Source: Clostridia bacterium (GTDB taxonomy: Bacteria; Bacillota; Clostridia; Oscillospirales; Acutalibacteraceae). Taken from it: a stretch of 64,000 bases of DNA. The stretch's first letter is position 1; each line of letters begins with the position of its first letter. Under the pieces are notes generated by a model. The model was not told where the DNA came from. It made no database searches and saw nothing but the letters and a program-made list of their open reading frames with translations. Position numbers and translations under genes: made by a program. This document shows, in pieces, positions 8,809-16,368 of this stretch. The DNA is taken from contig JAFSYM010000003.1 in NCBI GenBank assembly GCA_017450005.1, positions 1 through 64,000 on the forward strand. The letters run 5' to 3'.

Positions 8809-9275
8809 GCGCGCGTGAACCCGGTTCCTTCGAGCGGGTGCTGGATCTCGAAGGTGTCGTTGTGTACCGTGTCGAAGGCGTCAGTATGCGTCCGATGCTG
8901 CGCATGGATCGTGACATCGTTGTGATCCGTAAGCCGAACGGACGCTTGCAGAAATACGACGTTGCGCTTTATCGCCGCCAGACCGGCAACTATGTGCTGC
9001 ACCGTGTGGTGCGTGTGCTTGAAGACGGCTATATTATTCGCGGCGACAACTGCTTCCGCGACGAGACCGACATCACCGATGCGCAGATTGTAGGTGTGCT
9101 TACACAGTTTCAAAGGCGCGGCAAGCAGATCAGCACTGATGCGCCGGGTTACCGCCTTTATGCGCGCTTGTGGGTTGCGTCCTACCCGCTTCGATGTGTT
9201 CTGCACACAGCCAAAGGTTTTCTGACAGAAGGTCTTTGGGTGCATTTGCGCAATCATAAAAACAGAAAAAAGTAA
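8805..9275 (+). CDS. S26-type signal-peptidase-like serine peptidase
   Basis: The protein has 156 residues. It has the box VEGVSMRPML with the presumed nucleophile Ser27, and YVLHRVVRVLEDGYIIRGDN with His66 where the general base lies. This is the Ser/His (SipW or archaeal) style rather than Ser/Lys. A weak hydrophobic stretch near residues 118-135 could associate with the membrane. As the last gene of the overlapping cassette, it is a good candidate for removing a leader from an exported or modified peptide. Its start overlaps the second PqqD-like stop. A terminator follows. Confidence 0.75.
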   Translation: MSAREPGSFERVLDLEGVVVYRVEGVSMRPMLRMDRDIVVIRKPNGRLQKYDVALYRRQTGNYVLHRVVRVLEDGYIIRGDNCFRDETDITDAQIVGVLTQFQRRGKQISTDAPGYRLYARLWVASYPLRCVLHTAKGFLTEGLWVHLRNHKNRKK

Positions 9276-9277
9276 GA

Positions 9278-9312
9278 GGCTGCCGCATTTGAGCGACAGC
9301 CCCATTTTTTTT
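9278..9312 (+). terminator. Terminator shared by the cassette and the convergent CPBP-like gene
   Basis: A 9-base stem (9278-9286 with 9293-9301, one mismatch) is followed by eight T on this strand. On the other strand the hairpin is followed by a T-rich run too, so it probably works both ways. Confidence 0.8.
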
Positions 9313-9316
9313 GCGC

Positions 9317-10216
9317 TTATACACCTTGCTCCATCTGTGCTTCCTGCTGCAAGGCAAGGATCTTTTTCTTTTTATAGCTGTAATAAATGAATGTGATCAC
9401 GAAAGCGACTGCTTGATACGCAAGAATGCGGAAGTAATACCGGCTGTCCAGGTATACCGTACCAGCCAAATCGGTGTACTGCATGTGTACCATATCCAGG
9501 ATGAAAGCAAACACAATGTGGTCGAAGATGCAGACCCAAACGGCGCCTGTCGAGAAGCGCAGCAGTCCGAGTTTCAGACCGGTAATCAGCTCGTAGCACA
9601 GCGTTACACCGAGGAGGATCAGCAGACGTTTTACCGTGACTTCAGTGCCGAGATTGTAAATCGCAATGCGCAGCACAGGGATCAGATACCACACCGTATA
9701 TAGTCCGGCCTGTATCCAGTTGATCGCGCCGAAGCGAAGCGAACGGGAACCGAGTGTAATCAGCAGTCCTCGGAATGAGATCTCGTAAAACAGCGCGTTC
9801 ACAATGCCGATCATCAGCCCGGCAAACGTCCACAGCAGGAATGCGCGCATGCCTGCAGCGGAATAGGATCGGCTGGCCTGCTCATAAAAGATCGTGATTC
9901 GCGGATAGCCGCCGCTTAACAAAAAGGTACGGTACTCTGCAAAATAGACAGCCGCAGCCGGGATCAGGTTGAGAAGAAACGCGATCACAATACCCTTCGC
10001 GACCTTGTGCCCGGAAAACAGCATGCCGATTTCATCGAGCGGTTTGTTGATAAAACGCACGTAGATCAGCAAAACGATCAATCCGCCAAGGCTTGAAATG
10101 AGTCCCATTGTGTTGAAATGCGGAATAATGAGCAATTCCTCAACAACACGAAGAGCCAGGAAAAGGGAAAAGCACTGGATCATGCGCCGGAGCGCTTTGT
10201 TTTTATTCGCATCCAT
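9317..10216 (-). CDS. CPBP-type intramembrane protein with degenerate catalytic motifs
   Basis: The protein has 299 residues with about eight membrane segments. It is laid out like a CPBP/Abi intramembrane protease: FYEISFRGLL (about 143-152) corresponds to the EExxxR motif but the first glutamate is Tyr144; the second motif, normally FxxxH, reads YTVWY with Tyr177 in the histidine place; a later His233 (FDHIV) is present without the usual asparagine. It may be inactive as a protease or use a different chemistry. It has a near-perfect promoter and faces the HprK-like/PqqD cassette, sharing its terminator. Related proteins are common near peptide bacteriocin loci. The start follows GGAGG. Confidence 0.6.
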   Translation of the reverse strand: MDANKNKALRRMIQCFSLFLALRVVEELLIIPHFNTMGLISSLGGLIVLLIYVRFINKPLDEIGMLFSGHKVAKGIVIAFLLNLIPAAAVYFAEYRTFLLSGGYPRITIFYEQASRSYSAAGMRAFLLWTFAGLMIGIVNALFYEISFRGLLITLGSRSLRFGAINWIQAGLYTVWYLIPVLRIAIYNLGTEVTVKRLLILLGVTLCYELITGLKLGLLRFSTGAVWVCIFDHIVFAFILDMVHMQYTDLAGTVYLDSRYYFRILAYQAVAFVITFIYYSYKKKKILALQQEAQMEQGV

Positions 10217-10248
10217 ATTTGATAACCTCCTATAATGATCTATCTAAT

Positions 10249-10277
10249 ATTATATCCGTTTGCAGGTTGACTGTCAA
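10249..10277 (-). promoter_or_regulatory. Consensus sigma-A promoter for the CPBP-like gene
   Basis: Reading the reverse strand, a perfect TTGACA and a perfect TATAAT are separated by 17 bases. This is the strongest promoter-like match in the window. Confidence 0.9.
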
Positions 10278-10327
10278 GAAAAAGAACGACAGGGAAACGC
10301 CGGAATAATCTTTTTTTGCGGAAAGGC

Positions 10328-10356
10328 TTGTATTTCAATAGGTTTCTATGTATAAT
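10328..10356 (+). promoter_or_regulatory. Sigma-A promoter for the Nudix gene
   Basis: TTGTAT and TATAAT are 17 bases apart. A small hairpin (GAGACT at 10373-10378 with AGTCTC at 10383-10388) would sit close to the 5' end of the mRNA. Confidence 0.8.
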
Positions 10357-10411
10357 AAAATTAGTTTATCATGAGACTGTATAGTCTCGACAGGATAGGG
10401 TGGATGTTCTT

Positions 10412-11164
10412 ATGCTCGGCAAATACGTGCGGGTTCGCGTGACGAAGCCGATCCATTCCCGAAGTGAGCAGTACGGATTTGAATACGGGTTGAATTTCGG
10501 CGTGCTGGAGGGCGGCCGACAGTTCGACAGCAAGGATGTGCGCGGTGCGTTTATCATGGGCATCAATCGGCCGGTCCGGTCGTTTGACGGCCGCGTGATT
10601 GCGCTTTTGCGCCGTGAGAGCGAGAGCGGTTACTATATCGTCGTCGCGCCCAAGAGCACGCGATTCATCGACATGCAGATTCGTGAGGCGATTGCGTTCG
10701 CGCAGACGGACGAGCCCTTTGAAATCGAATGCCTGTACGAGCGTTCCTGCGGTGCGGTCGTCTACAGGATTATTCATGACGAGCTGCGGTTTTTGCTGAT
10801 CAAAAACAAGCGTAGTGCGCACTGGGGATTCCCGAAAGGGCACGTCGAGCAGGGCGAAACGCCCGAGCAGACGGCGACGCGCGAGGTGCTCGAGGAAACG
10901 GGAATACATATCCGCATCCTTCCGGACTTTTCCTACAAGTCGGATTACACGATCCAGGGCAAGGTGGAAAAAAGCGTCATTATCTTTTTGGCCGGGACAA
11001 AGGATGTGCAGACGATCATCCAGCGCGAGGAGATCGACGACTACATCTGGCTCGTGTATGACCGCGCGGTCGAGATGCTGCGCTTTGACAATGACAAGAT
11101 GATTCTGACCAATGCGAAGAACTTCCTCATCGAGCACAAGATTGTAGAAAATGTAACTGTTTAA
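10412..11164 (+). CDS. Nudix hydrolase with an N-terminal extra domain
   Basis: The protein has 250 residues. The ATG at 10412 gives the natural start LGKYVRVRVTKPIHS and has a GGTGG site; a GTG 12 bases upstream is possible. The first 110 residues (YGLNFGVLEGG, DVRGAFIMGINRPV) look like a small beta-barrel related to soluble inorganic pyrophosphatases. Residues from about 113 on are a Nudix domain; its box runs from GHVEQGETPEQTATREVL on through EETGI. Nudix enzymes cleave nucleoside diphosphates linked to another group. The domain pairing suggests a house-cleaning or nucleotide-sugar substrate, not determinable here. It is flanked by its own promoter and terminator. Confidence 0.85.
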   Translation: MLGKYVRVRVTKPIHSRSEQYGFEYGLNFGVLEGGRQFDSKDVRGAFIMGINRPVRSFDGRVIALLRRESESGYYIVVAPKSTRFIDMQIREAIAFAQTDEPFEIECLYERSCGAVVYRIIHDELRFLLIKNKRSAHWGFPKGHVEQGETPEQTATREVLEETGIHIRILPDFSYKSDYTIQGKVEKSVIIFLAGTKDVQTIIQREEIDDYIWLVYDRAVEMLRFDNDKMILTNAKNFLIEHKIVENVTV

Positions 11165-11166
11165 CG

Positions 11167-11189
11167 AGCTGCGCAACTGCGCAGCTTTT
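11167..11189 (+). terminator. Rho-independent terminator after the Nudix gene
   Basis: A perfect 8-base-pair stem (11167-11174 with 11179-11186) with an AACT loop and a TTTT tail lies directly after the stop codon. Confidence 0.88.
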
Positions 11190-11209
11190 CTATAAGGAGG
11201 ATTTTCTCT

Positions 11210-11836
11210 ATGGTGTGTAAACTGCGTCAAATATGCGAACGAAAAGCCGCCGGTGAAATGCAATGGTGTTTCTTTGACAAGCATGCAGAGAGAATGCTGA
11301 AAAGTTTATCGAATACGCATTTGACATTATCGATCACCTCGCGCTTAAAAGATGGGAATTATACCAAAGCGCTGCGGGCGTCTTTTGTGTCCGTGTTAAA
11401 AGAACCGAGTGCGCGCCATTTTGAATATCTCAGAACAGATTTGATGTGGCTCTGTTTGGGCGATTATATGATGCGGACATATTTCCGGGATTATACTGTT
11501 CGCCGTATGGAAGAGTATACCGGTATGCAGGTTCTGTACCATTATGCGCCTACGGAATCCGTGGAGAGGATTCTGTCGACCGGGCTGAAACCGAGCAAGC
11601 GTTTTGTGTATCTGACGGATGATCCTGAATTCTATAAAGCAGATTTCCTTCCATGGAAAGACCGGATAACCGGCCGGCAGACATGTTATACACTGCTTGA
11701 GGTGGATGCAAATGCGTTGACAAAATGTCAACCGATATATGCGACACATTGCAGGAGTGAATTTGTTACGGACAGCATCGCGCCGCAATATCTGACAGTA
11801 TGTACCGAAGGACATATTGCCGCCGGTTCGGCGTAA
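11210..11836 (+). CDS. Hypothetical protein with ADP-ribosyltransferase-like features
   Basis: The protein has 208 residues, starting at an ATG ten bases after AAGGAGG. The C-terminal half reads VLYHYAPTESVERILSTGLK (His111), then FVYLTDDPEF (Tyr134) and CRSEFVTDSIAPQYL (Glu184). This order of His, Tyr and a late Glu is the layout of the H-Y-E class of ADP-ribosyltransferase folds (KptA/DarT-like). The N-terminal half is helical and unfamiliar. A cytoplasmic NAD-using transferase is therefore possible, but the family is not certain. No antidote-like macrodomain gene is adjacent. A DUF2809 gene follows. Confidence 0.5.
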   Translation: MVCKLRQICERKAAGEMQWCFFDKHAERMLKSLSNTHLTLSITSRLKDGNYTKALRASFVSVLKEPSARHFEYLRTDLMWLCLGDYMMRTYFRDYTVRRMEEYTGMQVLYHYAPTESVERILSTGLKPSKRFVYLTDDPEFYKADFLPWKDRITGRQTCYTLLEVDANALTKCQPIYATHCRSEFVTDSIAPQYLTVCTEGHIAAGSA

Positions 11837-11878
11837 CGGTTTGCATGCAAAACGTTTTTCGTGGGAGGTGTTCCTATT

Positions 11879-12274
11879 ATGCATCCGATACGCCGCAGAC
11901 TGCCGTATCTTTGCGCGATATTGACGTTGTGTGCGTGCGGGCTTGCCGTGCGGCACTGGTACGGTGTATCGCCCAGCTTTTTCAACACCTATTTCCCCGA
12001 TGCCGCATGGACGATGGCGGTGTATTGCGGTCTCGGTCTGCTGTTTGACCGCGGCGTCCGCCTGAACCTGCCTGCATCGCTGGGCATATCGTACCTGGTC
12101 GAGTGCTCACAGTTGTTCAGCCCGCCGTTTCTGACGGCACTTCGCCGCACGACGCTTGGCGGTCTGGTGCTCGGGTACGGCTTTCTTTGGAGCGATCTGA
12201 TCTGCTACACGGTCGGCGCGCTGCTTTGCGCAGGAACAGAAACGGCCTTGCGAAAAACAGGAAAGGGGACGTAA
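11879..12274 (+). CDS. DUF2809 family membrane protein
   Basis: The protein has 131 residues with four predicted membrane segments. The ATG at 11879 was chosen because the upstream GTG lies inside the GGGAGGTG binding site. The pattern VECSQLFSPPFLTALRRTTLG followed by GYGFLWSDLICYTVGAL is characteristic of DUF2809 proteins, small integral membrane proteins of unknown role. It is followed after four bases by the DUF4838 gene, so the two are likely co-transcribed. Confidence 0.8.
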   Translation: MHPIRRRLPYLCAILTLCACGLAVRHWYGVSPSFFNTYFPDAAWTMAVYCGLGLLFDRGVRLNLPASLGISYLVECSQLFSPPFLTALRRTTLGGLVLGYGFLWSDLICYTVGALLCAGTETALRKTGKGT

Positions 12275-12278
12275 CAGA

Positions 12279-14111
12279 ATGAAAAAGTCGATTTGCCGTA
12301 TTATGTGTCTGGTGATGCTTCTGTGTGCGTGCCGCGTCAGCGCTTTGGCGCAGACGGACTCTGTCGTGCTCGTCTTGCCCGATCAAACAACAACGATCTG
12401 TGTGCCTGCCGATGCGCCGCCGCAGCAGCAGTATGCCGCATCACAGCTGCAGCAGTACCTGCAGCAGATAACCGACACGCGTATTGCGCTTGTGAATACA
12501 CCGGACGCGCAGAGTGACTGCACGATTTATGTCGAAGCGCCTGCGGCAGATGCAGCCGACGCGCCGGGCGAGGACAGCTACCGCATCCGGACAGACGGCA
12601 AGGATCTGCACATCTGCGGCGGCGGGAATCGCGGCGCCATTTATGGCGTTTTTGCTTTCCTTGAGCAGTGCTGCGGGTACAGACGTTATACTGCTGATAT
12701 GCAGATTGTGCCGCGTTCGCAGACGATCACCGTTCCGTCCGATTTCGACATACGGTACGACGCCTGTTTTGAATACAGAGAGACGGACTGGCTAAGTCCC
12801 CGGAACCGCGAATACTCGCTTGCGAACGGACTCAACGGCGGCGTGTACCGATACATTCCGGAAAACATGGGCGGCACCGTTGGGTACATCGGCGGTTTCT
12901 GCCATACGTTTACCTACATGTTCTGCTCCGCCGAAACGTATTACAAGACGCACCCGGAGTATTTTGCGCTGCACTACGGCGTGCGCACGTCCGACCAGCT
13001 TTGCCTGACAAATCCGGACGTGCTGCGTGTGGTGACCGATGAGGTGCTCAATCTGCTGAAAGAACAGCATGACCCGACCAAAAGCATACAGATCATTTCG
13101 CTCACACAGGCGGACAACAAACGATTCTGCACCTGCAAAAACTGCGTGGCGCTGGACAGGGCGAACGGATCGCACGCGGGCACGATGATCTCTTTCGTCA
13201 ATGCTGTCGCCGCGGCTGTCAAGGCGGCGGGCTACGACAACGTTGCGCTGGATACGTTCGCGTACCAGTACACGCGCAAAGCGCCGACAAAGGTCGTCCC
13301 GGCCGACAATGTGATTGTGCGTCTGTGCTCGATCGAGTGCTGCTTCGGGCATGCGTTCGACGACGCATCCTGCCCGAACAACAGGGTGTTCATGCAGGAT
13401 CTTGCGGACTGGAGCCGGATCTGCCGCCGGCTGTATGTCTGGGATTACGCGATCAACTACGCGCGGACAGTCGGCGTATTTCCGAATTTCGGCGTTCTGC
13501 AGCGCAATATGCAGGTGTTCTGCGAGCACAATGTCAAGGGCGTTTACGAGGAAGGCAACTTCTATATGGATACGTGCGATACCGAGTTCGGCGAGCTGAA
13601 AGGGTATCTGCTCTCCAAACTCATGCAGGACCCGTATCTGGATTATGACGCGCAGATGAACGGCTTTTTGGCGGCGTACTACGGCGAAGGGTGGCAGCAC
13701 ATTCGCAGTATCATTGACACGATGAGCACGCACAGCGCAAACACGCTTGTGCATCTGCCGATCCGCCAGTGGATGTGCTTTACACTGCCCGGCATGACAC
13801 GGCAGGATGTGCGCGCCGTGGATGCGCACTGGCAGGCGGCAAAAGAAGCGGCAGCTGACGCGGCGCAGGTCGAACGGATTGAGCGTTCAAGGCTGAGCTG
13901 GCGCGTCTGGAAATGCGCGAACCTGCGTGCGGAGTTCTCACCCCTGCACGGCATCTGCGCCCACGCGCAGAGCGTCCACGCACTGTATGAGGACTTGCTC
14001 TCCTTCGGCGTGACGACGATGGGCGAACGGGAACACCGGGCAGAGTTCTTCCGTTTCTCCGGAAAAGTGATACAATTATATTACTCACTTACACGCTGGC
14101 TGCCATGGTAA
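12279..14111 (+). CDS. Exported DUF4838 domain glycosidase-like protein
   Basis: The protein has 610 residues. An N-terminal signal peptide (ICRIMCLVMLLCACRVSALA) exports it; the cysteines could form a non-canonical lipobox. Residues 30-150 resemble the alpha-glucuronidase/GH20-like N-terminal domain (APPQQQYAASQLQQYLQQIT, GGGNRGAIYGVFAFLEQCCG). The middle carries the DUF4838 signature: ISLTQADNKRFCTCKNCVAL and RLCSIECCFGHAF, with paired cysteines. DUF4838 proteins occur in glycan-degrading bacteria and are presumed carbohydrate-active, but no activity is established to my knowledge. The tail ends in SLTRWLPW. A terminator follows. Confidence 0.8.
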   Translation: MKKSICRIMCLVMLLCACRVSALAQTDSVVLVLPDQTTTICVPADAPPQQQYAASQLQQYLQQITDTRIALVNTPDAQSDCTIYVEAPAADAADAPGEDSYRIRTDGKDLHICGGGNRGAIYGVFAFLEQCCGYRRYTADMQIVPRSQTITVPSDFDIRYDACFEYRETDWLSPRNREYSLANGLNGGVYRYIPENMGGTVGYIGGFCHTFTYMFCSAETYYKTHPEYFALHYGVRTSDQLCLTNPDVLRVVTDEVLNLLKEQHDPTKSIQIISLTQADNKRFCTCKNCVALDRANGSHAGTMISFVNAVAAAVKAAGYDNVALDTFAYQYTRKAPTKVVPADNVIVRLCSIECCFGHAFDDASCPNNRVFMQDLADWSRICRRLYVWDYAINYARTVGVFPNFGVLQRNMQVFCEHNVKGVYEEGNFYMDTCDTEFGELKGYLLSKLMQDPYLDYDAQMNGFLAAYYGEGWQHIRSIIDTMSTHSANTLVHLPIRQWMCFTLPGMTRQDVRAVDAHWQAAKEAAADAAQVERIERSRLSWRVWKCANLRAEFSPLHGICAHAQSVHALYEDLLSFGVTTMGEREHRAEFFRFSGKVIQLYYSLTRWLPW

Positions 14112-14120
14112 AAAGAGCGA

Positions 14121-14162
14121 AAAAAACGCAGAGTCGGTGATTGACGATCCTGCGTTTTTTGG
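14121..14162 (+). terminator. Rho-independent terminator after the DUF4838 gene
   Basis: AAAACGCAG pairs with CTGCGTTTT (14150-14158) around an 18-base loop with an inner 3-base-pair stem, and six T end the right arm. Confidence 0.75.
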
Positions 14163-14205
14163 TTCATTACGTATTTCCGTGCAAGAAGCTGACAAGAAAA
14201 GGAGG

Positions 14206-14317
14206 TGTCATTGCGAGCGCCGTCAGGCGCGCGGCAATCTCAATACGATGACGGTTCCCTCAAATGGTTCAGCAATCGGCATCTCGGGGAGATCGCCACG
14301 CTTCGCTCGCGATGACA
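14206..14317. repeat. Dispersed palindromic repeat, copy 1
   Basis: The 112-base element has ends TGTCATTGCGAGCG and (reverse complement) TGTCATCGCGAGCG, 13 of 14 identical. Inside the left end a small hairpin GCGCC-GTCA-GGCGC is followed by GCGGCAATC. The same arrangement occurs at 25669-25776. It carries no gene, and resembles the MITE-like TGTCATTGCGAG elements found in many bacterial genomes. It lies between a terminator and the 3' end of a reverse-strand gene. Confidence 0.85.
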
Positions 14318-14377
14318 TGCAAAGGGTATCTTTTGAACGGAAAACCGTGAAGATCGCGTTTTTCTGCCTGTATCAAT

Positions 14378-15175
14378 TTACCACGCGTAATTTTCGTTGT
14401 GATGCGGTGTGCCGACGAATCCGATCTGACAGAAGTCGTCCATATTGTGCCGGATGATGTAGTCGATATACGATTCGATCTGCTTTGCGGTCAGCCGGTA
14501 TCCGGCTGCATTCAGATGTCCGCCCATATAAAACGACGCGCGGAAGGCGGCGTCATGCGGCGGCGCATAGCGGTCGAGATCGATTACATAGCTGTGCGGT
14601 ATCACAGTTGTCAGTCTACGCAGCAGTCTGGTATGCGCGGGAGAGAGACTGCCGTTCTCGTTTTGCGGCATGGTCACGAAGAAAAAACGCGCCTTTTCCT
14701 GTATCTCCCGCAGCCGCTGCACGATTGCGACGTAGTGGCCGGCAAAGGTGTCCTTGTTGTTGCGCCAATCGCTTGGGTCGATATCGGACACAGCGCCGAC
14801 AGGCTGTCCCTGGTTGAGGATGTCGTTCACACCCAGCGCAAGGATATACGCCTGACAGGCGTATTTTTTATCCCAGAAGCCCTGTTTCTGCGCGAAGGAC
14901 TCCATATACTCCTTGGCGGTCATGCCGCCGCGCGAGAAGTTGTAGACCGTATTGCCGCAGTCACGCGCAAGGAACTGTCCCCACGAATAGTCGAACATAT
15001 CGTGGTAGTCCTTGTTGCCGTAGGAATCTTCGGACTCAAATTCGCCGGAGGACAAGCTGTCGCCGACGCACCCGATTGTGCGCAGAATACCGCAGTAGCC
15101 GCCGTCGCTGACCAGGTGGTCAAGCGGTTCTTCGTCAGGATCGTTGATGCTGTAATATAGATTTGAATTTGCCAT
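14378..15175 (-). CDS. SGNH/GDSL-type hydrolase
   Basis: The protein has 265 residues and no signal peptide. Block I is CVGDSLSSGEFES with Ser40, block III is ALGVNDIL, and the C-terminal block reads GGHLNAAGY with the catalytic His; a Tyr/Trp-rich N-terminal stretch precedes them. SGNH enzymes are esterases or acyl hydrolases acting on sugar or lipid esters. The start follows AGGAGAT. It lies 20 bases behind an EEP-family gene, so both are probably read from one transcript. Confidence 0.82.
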   Translation of the reverse strand: MANSNLYYSINDPDEEPLDHLVSDGGYCGILRTIGCVGDSLSSGEFESEDSYGNKDYHDMFDYSWGQFLARDCGNTVYNFSRGGMTAKEYMESFAQKQGFWDKKYACQAYILALGVNDILNQGQPVGAVSDIDPSDWRNNKDTFAGHYVAIVQRLREIQEKARFFFVTMPQNENGSLSPAHTRLLRRLTTVIPHSYVIDLDRYAPPHDAAFRASFYMGGHLNAAGYRLTAKQIESYIDYIIRHNMDDFCQIGFVGTPHHNENYAW

Positions 15176-15195
15176 GCGTTATATCTCCTGTGGGA

Positions 15196-16293
15196 TCATT
15201 GTTTCTGTAATGTGATCTGCATGCGCACAGGGTTGTGGTCGGACGAGACAAAGCCCAGATCCTGTGATGCAAAGTCCTGCACCGAAATGTTTCCGGAGAC
15301 AATGAATCCATCAATCACATAATACTGGAAGGACGCCTTGTCCGCGCCGGAATACACCTTGTACAGACTGCGGCAGCTCGGTACGGATTCATCCATCAGG
15401 AACGCCCAGTCTCCATCAAACTGCGTCTCGTCGATCGCGCCCGCCTGCCAATTGCCCTCGTAAGTGGGGAAGGCGTCCGTGTTCGTCGAAGAGAAGAACT
15501 GGTTGAAGTCGCCGCCGGCAATCACGTAGTTGCCTTTTTTTGCTTCTGCGGAAAGCAGTTCGGCGAGCATTTTTGTCTGCGCGATTTTGCCTTCGCCGTT
15601 GTCATACGCCTCCAAATGCAGATTGACCACGACCAGTTCCCTGTCGCTCTCGGCGACCGGCATACGCGACACGAGCAGGCACCGCTTCAGGTTTGCCATG
15701 CGCATCGGCCAGGAGAAGGGAACCGGCAGCTGCACGCGTGTAGCGTCGGCTGTGCGGAAAGCGGAATACGTCGCAAGACCGGAATCAACCTTGCCGATCG
15801 GCGGAACGGGGTAGGGCAGGAAGGGAACCTTGAAATTGTTCGCAAACGATGCGGTGTAATCCGCGAGCGACTGCGCAAAACGTGTGAATTCGTCGATGCG
15901 CTCCGAGCGGTCGGCATTTCGGTCGACTTCCTGCAGCAGCAGAATATCCGGCTGCAGCGACTGCGCCTGTGCGATCAAATCGTCCAGGTTTTGCTCGATA
16001 CGCGCCTTGTCTGCCGTGTGTACCATTTCGCCGCCGTCCATAAAGAAGTCGGCATTATCGCCGAGCGCACCGTATCCGATGTTCCAGGAAACGACGGAAA
16101 GCGGCACGCCGATTTGCGGCTTTACGGTGGAAGCGCCCTCAACCTTGAGCGTTTCTCTGTCTGCCGGACGGTATTCCGTCACGGACAGAAAGGCCACCAT
16201 GCCGCCGAGCGCAATCACAACGCATAAACACACGATGCCGATTGCGCGCAGGAACCGTTTGAGAAGGGTGCGCTTTTTCTTTTTGCGTCTCAT
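15196..16293 (-). CDS. Membrane-anchored endonuclease/exonuclease/phosphatase family protein
   Basis: The protein has 365 residues. A very basic start (RRKKKKRTLLKR) and one membrane segment (about 16-38) anchor it with the enzyme domain outside. The EEP motifs are in order: VSWNIGYG, LLQEVDRN, VVNLHLEAY, GGDFNQF and SSDHNPV, so all metal and catalytic residues are present. The family includes DNases, sphingomyelinases and inositol phosphatases. A lipid or extracellular phosphoester substrate is likely given the anchor. The start follows GGAGG. Confidence 0.85.
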   Translation of the reverse strand: MRRKKKKRTLLKRFLRAIGIVCLCVVIALGGMVAFLSVTEYRPADRETLKVEGASTVKPQIGVPLSVVSWNIGYGALGDNADFFMDGGEMVHTADKARIEQNLDDLIAQAQSLQPDILLLQEVDRNADRSERIDEFTRFAQSLADYTASFANNFKVPFLPYPVPPIGKVDSGLATYSAFRTADATRVQLPVPFSWPMRMANLKRCLLVSRMPVAESDRELVVVNLHLEAYDNGEGKIAQTKMLAELLSAEAKKGNYVIAGGDFNQFFSSTNTDAFPTYEGNWQAGAIDETQFDGDWAFLMDESVPSCRSLYKVYSGADKASFQYYVIDGFIVSGNISVQDFASQDLGFVSSDHNPVRMQITLQKQ

Positions 16294-16313
16294 CTGATTT
16301 CCTCCGTTTACAG

Positions 16314-16344
16314 AAAAACGGCTGCCGGGTCGCCCCGACAGCCG
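16314..16344 (-). terminator. Rho-independent terminator after the large exported protein (reverse strand)
   Basis: On the reverse strand an 11-base-pair stem (16344-16334 with 16329-16319, one G-U) with a 4-base loop is followed by five T. Read-through could feed the EEP gene, which has no clear promoter of its own. Confidence 0.9.
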
Positions 16345-16368
16345 CCGTTAGGTTGTCTGAAGAACTAC

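Noticed and set aside
7569..9275. Lasso-peptide gene cluster
   Set aside because: The cyclase (asparagine-synthetase-like), the cysteine protease (transglutaminase-like B2) and a precursor are missing, so only accessory-type proteins support the idea.
11210..11836. DarT-type toxin of a DarTG system
   Set aside because: No macrodomain antitoxin is adjacent and the N-terminal half does not match.
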